This document shows positions 6,472-9,668 of a stretch of 9,668 nucleotides of DNA, piece by piece; the stretch's first letter is position 1, and the number at the start of each line of letters is the position of its first letter. Under the pieces are notes generated by a model. It was given only the letters and a program-made list of their open reading frames with translations, was not told the origin of the DNA and did not search any database. The stretch comes from JAVBOD01 sp031551045 (lineage in GTDB: Bacteria > Bacteroidota > Bacteroidia > Bacteroidales > UBA932). The DNA lies in assembly GCA_031551045.1 (NCBI GenBank), contig JAVBOD010000022.1, forward strand, positions 1 to 9,668. Reading direction: 5' to 3'. The translations under genes were made by a program, and so were the position numbers.

Positions 6472-8640
6472 ATGAAAAAATTACACCTTTTATTGGTTTG
6501 TGCCGCTGTGATGCTGGTAAAACCTTTGTGTGCCGACGAAGGAATGTGGCTCTTGCCGCTTCTTGAAAAATTGAATGCCCGTGCAATGAAAGAACGCGGC
6601 TTGAAACTGAATGCCGAAGATATTTACAGCATCAACAAAACAAGTTTGAAAGACGCTGTGATGATTTTCGGAGGTGGTTGCACCGGCGAATTGATTTCGA
6701 GCCAGGGCTTAGTACTCACCAACCACCATTGCGGATACGGCGCTATTCAACAACACAGTTCTGTGGAGCATGATTACCTGGCCGATGGATTTTGGGCGCG
6801 TACGCAAGCTGAAGAGCTTCCTACACCCGGCCTGTCGGTTGTATTTTTGGATAGCATTGCCGATGTAACTAATCAAATCGTCCCGGAACTAAACAAGATA
6901 GACAATGAAACGGACAGGGCCAAAAAAGCGAGTGAACTATCGCAGAAAATTACCCAATCATTGAAAAAAGACCCGAGAAAATTCCGTGTGAGCATAACAC
7001 CATTGTTCGGCGGAAACATGTATTATTTGTTTGTTTACAAAGTGTACTCGGATGTGCGCATGGTAGGCGCTCCGCCTTCGTCTATCGGGAAATTCGGTGC
7101 CGACACCGATAACTGGATGTGGCCGCGCCACACAGGCGATTTCTCGCTGTTCCGTATTTATGCCGATAAAGACGGAAATCCGGCGGAATATTCGAAAGAC
7201 AATGTGCCTTATAAACCTAAACGTTGGCTTTCTATTTCGTTGAAAGGTATTCAGGAAAACGACTATGCAATGGTGATGGGATTTCCCGGCAGCACGCAAC
7301 GCTACATGACTTCGTGGGAAGTGACGGAACGGATGGATATATCGAACGATATCCGCATCAAAGTGCGTGGTGTACGCCAGGAACTGATGATGGAAGACAT
7401 GTTGGCCGACCAGAAAGTGCGTATTCAATACTCCTCGAAATATGCCGGTTCCAGTAACTACTGGAAAAATTCTATCGGCATGAACAAAGCATTGAAGAAA
7501 TTGAATGTAGTTGACCGCAAACGTGAGCAAGAAGCTGCCTTCACGAAATGGGTAAATGCAAATTCGCAACGTAAAGAAAAATACGGCGAAGCGTTGGAGT
7601 TAATTCATAAGGCGGTGTTGGGGCGCGAACTCCCTACATACGCTTCTATGTACTTGGGCGAATGTCTTCGTGGCGGTTCGGAGATCATCGGATTTGCACG
7701 GAACTTCATAACTTATTATGAAAGTCTGAAAAAAACGGTAAAAGATGGCCGTGACTCTATGTTGATTGCTCGTTTCCCAGTCATGATGAAAGAAAGAAGC
7801 GTAGATTTTTATAAAGACTACAATGCTTCGACCGACCAAAAAATATCGAAGGCCATGTTTAAGCTATATGCCGAAGATGTGGAACGGGAAGACCGTCCGG
7901 ATTATTTCCAGACCATTAAAAAAGAATACAAAGGCGATTATGGCAAGTTTGTGGACGATATGTTCAGCACGTCGATTTTTGTCAACGAAAATAAATTGAA
8001 TGCATTCTTGGACAATCCTTCGTTGGCGGTATTGGAAAAAGACCTTGCCATGCAGATGGCTATGTCGGTTAACAACAAAGGAATAGAACTCAGCCAAGCC
8101 ATGGCTCCCTATAGTGAAATGTTCAGTAAAGGATTCCGTTTGTACATTGCCGGGCTACAAGAAATGAATGCCGGAAAAGCCATGTACCCCGATGCTAACT
8201 TCACTATGCGTTTAACGTATGGCAATGTGAAAGGATACGAGCCTGCCGATGCGGAATATTTCAACTATGTAACAACGTTGAAAGGTGTAATGGAAAAAGA
8301 AGATCCGAACAATTGGGAATTCGTAGTGCCCGAAAAATTGAAAGAACTTTACAAAAATAAAGATTATGGACGCTATGCTATGAAGAATGGCGAAATGCCG
8401 GTAGCCTTTATTTTCAATGGTGACATTACCGGCGGTAATTCCGGAAGCCCCGTATTGAACGCAAAAGGTGAATTGATTGGCACTGCTTTCGACGGAAACT
8501 GGGAAGCCATGAGTGGCGATATTGCCTTCGAATCCGAATTGCAACGTTGTATCAATGTGGATATCCGCTATGTGTTATTTATCATCGATAAATATGCCGG
8601 AGCCACCAATTTAATTAATGAAATGACGATTGCGAAATAA
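6472..8640 (+). CDS. S46 family dipeptidyl-peptidase, DPP7 type
   Basis: Exported serine exopeptidase of 722 residues that removes dipeptides from the N-terminus of oligopeptides. A signal peptide (MKKLHLLLVCAAVMLVKPLCA) is likely cut after residue 21, leaving a periplasmic enzyme. The chymotrypsin-like triad is H86 (TNHHCGYGAIQ, 83-93), D223 (RHTGDFSLFR) and S657 (GGNSGSPV, 654-661), with the helical regulatory domain inserted between about 290 and 570. Eighteen residues after the Ser is G675 (AFDGNWE). In Porphyromonas gingivalis this position is Gly in DPP7 (hydrophobic P1) and Arg673 in DPP11 (Asp/Glu P1), so DPP7-like specificity is predicted. It starts 27 bases after the DUF4837 gene and is the last gene before a strong terminator. 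Confidence 0.95.
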   Translation: MKKLHLLLVCAAVMLVKPLCADEGMWLLPLLEKLNARAMKERGLKLNAEDIYSINKTSLKDAVMIFGGGCTGELISSQGLVLTNHHCGYGAIQQHSSVEHDYLADGFWARTQAEELPTPGLSVVFLDSIADVTNQIVPELNKIDNETDRAKKASELSQKITQSLKKDPRKFRVSITPLFGGNMYYLFVYKVYSDVRMVGAPPSSIGKFGADTDNWMWPRHTGDFSLFRIYADKDGNPAEYSKDNVPYKPKRWLSISLKGIQENDYAMVMGFPGSTQRYMTSWEVTERMDISNDIRIKVRGVRQELMMEDMLADQKVRIQYSSKYAGSSNYWKNSIGMNKALKKLNVVDRKREQEAAFTKWVNANSQRKEKYGEALELIHKAVLGRELPTYASMYLGECLRGGSEIIGFARNFITYYESLKKTVKDGRDSMLIARFPVMMKERSVDFYKDYNASTDQKISKAMFKLYAEDVEREDRPDYFQTIKKEYKGDYGKFVDDMFSTSIFVNENKLNAFLDNPSLAVLEKDLAMQMAMSVNNKGIELSQAMAPYSEMFSKGFRLYIAGLQEMNAGKAMYPDANFTMRLTYGNVKGYEPADAEYFNYVTTLKGVMEKEDPNNWEFVVPEKLKELYKNKDYGRYAMKNGEMPVAFIFNGDITGGNSGSPVLNAKGELIGTAFDGNWEAMSGDIAFESELQRCINVDIRYVLFIIDKYAGATNLINEMTIAK

Positions 8641-8660
8641 GTTCACGGATTTCACAGATA
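8641..8660. repeat. Intergenic repeat arm, CACGGATTTCACAGAT type
   Basis: TTCACGGATTTCACAGATA directly follows the S46 stop codon. Its complement resembles the ATCCGTGTGAATCTGT arm at 8753-8768, so the two form an imperfect inverted pair around the terminator. Similar strings recur between genes in many Bacteroidota genomes, from memory; function unknown. Confidence 0.5.
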
Positions 8661-8697
8661 AAAAGCGCGGATTCTTTTGGAAGAGTCCGCGCTTTTT
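8660..8697. terminator. Strong bidirectional rho-independent terminator
   Basis: A 12-base stem (GCGCGGATTCTT at 8665-8676 with AAGAGTCCGCGC at 8681-8692, one G-U pair) closes a TTGG tetraloop. AAAAA at 8660-8664 and TTTTT at 8693-8697 flank it, so it works on either strand. It ends the five-gene operon and, from the other side, the M20 gene. Confidence 0.93.
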
Positions 8698-8710
8698 GTA
8701 TTTGCTTGTA

Positions 8711-8743
8711 AACCCTAACAGAGTTCAAAACCCTGTTAGGGTT
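8711..8743. repeat. Inverted repeat made of AACCCT/AGGGTT units
   Basis: AACCCTAACAG (8711-8721) and CTGTTAGGGTT (8733-8743) are perfect 11-base complements across an 11-base spacer. The right half is also a small palindrome by itself (AACCCT-GTT-AGGGTT, 8729-8743). This looks like a REP-like intergenic palindrome and could serve as a second hairpin for transcripts from the right. There is no T-tract on the plus strand until 8747. Confidence 0.65.
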
Positions 8744-8749
8744 AGATTT

Positions 8750-8790
8750 TTTATCCGTGTGAATCTGTCAAAGTCTGTGTCATCCGTGTG
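8750..8790. repeat. Intergenic repeat arm with two ATCCGTGTG units
   Basis: ATCCGTGTG occurs at 8753-8761 and 8782-8790, with AATCTGT and AGTCTGTGT between. It is the inverted counterpart of 8641-8660 and abuts the M20 stop codon. The stop itself lies in the 12-base palindrome TGTGTTAACACA (8787-8798). Confidence 0.5.
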
Positions 8791-9668
8791 TTAACACATC
8801 TCTGCAAAATATTTATAGAACAACGGAATGGTTTCGATGCCTTTGTAGAAGTTCCACAACGGATAATTTTCGTTGGGTGAGTGGATGGCATCGCTTTCCA
8901 AGCCGAATCCCATGAGGATGGATTTAATGCCTAATACTTGTTCGAAGGTGGCAATAATAGGAATGCTTCCGCCGCTGCGGAACGGCACCGGACGTTTGCC
9001 GAATGTTTCGGTCAGCGCTTTTTCGGCGGCGCGGTAAGCAGCTGAATCGGTTGGCGACACGTAGGCCGGCCCGCCGTGGTGCGGCGTAACTTTTACTTTC
9101 ACGCTCTTCGGCGCGATGCTTTCAAAATGCTGTTGAAATAATTCGCCGATTTTTTTCCAATCCTGATTGGGAACCAAACGCATGGAGATTTTGGCCGATG
9201 CTTTCGACGGAATCACGGTTTTGGCGCCTTCGCCGATGTAGCCGCCCCAAATGCCGTTTACATCCAATGTCGGGCGTATGCCGGTGCGTTCGGTAGTGGA
9301 GTAACCTTCTTCGCCGGTTACTTCGTCAATATCCAATGCCTTTTTGTAAGCATCCAAACTGAAAGGAGCTTGGGCTAACAGTTGGCGGTCGCTGTCCGAA
9401 ACGGTTTGCACATCGTCGTAAAAACCTTTCACGGTAATGCGGCCTGTCTCGTCGTGCAGCGAAGCAATCAGCTCGCATAGCACGTTGATAGGATTGGCCA
9501 CCGCGCCGCCGAACAAGCCGGAATGCAAGTCGCGGTTCGGGCCTGTGACTTCTACTTCTACATATGATAATCCGCGCAGGCCGCAGGTTATCGAAGGAAT
9601 ATCCTGTGCAATCAATCCGGTGTCGGACACGATAATCACATCGGCTTGCAGTTTTTCTTTGTTTTGCG
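8791..9668 (-). CDS. M20 family metallodipeptidase (CNDP/PepV-like); 5' end outside the window
   Basis: Cleaves dipeptides or short peptides, probably in the cytoplasm, with two zinc ions. The frame is open to the window edge (QNKEKLQAD precedes VIIVSDTG), so the GTG at 9639 is internal. The visible 291 residues are the C-terminal two thirds of a family of about 450. D15 (VSDTG) corresponds to CNDP2 zinc ligand D195, H48 (RDLHSG) to H228, which reaches into the partner subunit, and H262 (DAIHSPNE) to zinc ligand H445. RSGGSIP at about 230-236 is also typical. The remaining ligands (His, Asp and the Glu pair) lie outside the window. The dimerisation (lid) domain spans about 30-210. The gene is convergent with the S46 gene and shares its terminator. 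Substrate specificity is not readable. Confidence 0.93.
   Translation of the reverse strand, partial: QNKEKLQADVIIVSDTGLIAQDIPSITCGLRGLSYVEVEVTGPNRDLHSGLFGGAVANPINVLCELIASLHDETGRITVKGFYDDVQTVSDSDRQLLAQAPFSLDAYKKALDIDEVTGEEGYSTTERTGIRPTLDVNGIWGGYIGEGAKTVIPSKASAKISMRLVPNQDWKKIGELFQQHFESIAPKSVKVKVTPHHGGPAYVSPTDSAAYRAAEKALTETFGKRPVPFRSGGSIPIIATFEQVLGIKSILMGFGLESDAIHSPNENYPLWNFYKGIETIPLFYKYFAEMC

Noticed and set aside
6958..7569. 203-codon minus-strand open frame opposite the S46 gene
   Set aside because: Low-plausibility composition (rich in His, Arg and Phe), antisense to a conserved coding region, no promoter.
8641..8798. CRISPR-like array in the repeat cluster
   Set aside because: The units are short, unequal in spacing and inverted; there are no regular repeat-spacer periods and no cas genes.
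9637..9639. GTG at 9639 as the M20 gene start
   Set aside because: The frame continues upstream with family-like sequence (KLQAD before VIIVSD), and the first metal ligands of the family would otherwise be missing.

Overview
The window is a stretch of ordinary Bacteroidota chromosome, most likely Bacteroidales. The evidence is the promoter style (TTTG, about 20 bases, TAnnTTTG), the lack of Shine-Dalgarno sequences, and the gene families present: a CxxC-less Mrp ATPase, a DUF4837 lipoprotein, and an S46 dipeptidyl-peptidase. A one-iron superoxide reductase points to an anaerobe or microaerophile, and the S46 and M20 peptidases point to peptide use.

Left part (1-1935). The 3' part of an Mrp/ApbC-type Fe-S carrier ATPase gene enters from the left edge. 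It converges on a minus-strand superoxide reductase gene. Behind that lies a compact minus-strand RNA locus: the initiator tRNA (tRNA-fMet) with a textbook Bacteroidota promoter, its terminator, a truncated GIY-YIG endonuclease fragment, a second copy of the last part of the tRNA, and a second terminator. The duplicated tRNA end looks like the scar of an integration event. This is the most unusual part of the window.

Central operon (1936-8640). Five plus-strand genes lie 7 to 27 bases apart, apparently read from one promoter near 1910: a membrane-anchored M23 endopeptidase, dxr (MEP isoprenoid pathway), rseP (site-2 protease), a DUF4837 lipoprotein and an S46 dipeptidyl-peptidase of the DPP7 type. 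Four of the five products act in or at the envelope. Dxr feeds isoprenoid synthesis, including the undecaprenyl carrier needed for peptidoglycan, so the operon has an envelope theme.

Right part (8641-9668). A strong bidirectional terminator and a cluster of short repeats separate the operon from a convergent M20 metallodipeptidase gene that runs off the right edge. The S46 enzyme (periplasmic, releases dipeptides) and the M20 enzyme (probably cytoplasmic, splits dipeptides) would be complementary in peptide catabolism.

I see no CRISPR array, no complete mobile element, no defence system and no clearly new multi-gene system. The notable finds are the tRNA-fMet/GIY-YIG scar and its paired terminators.
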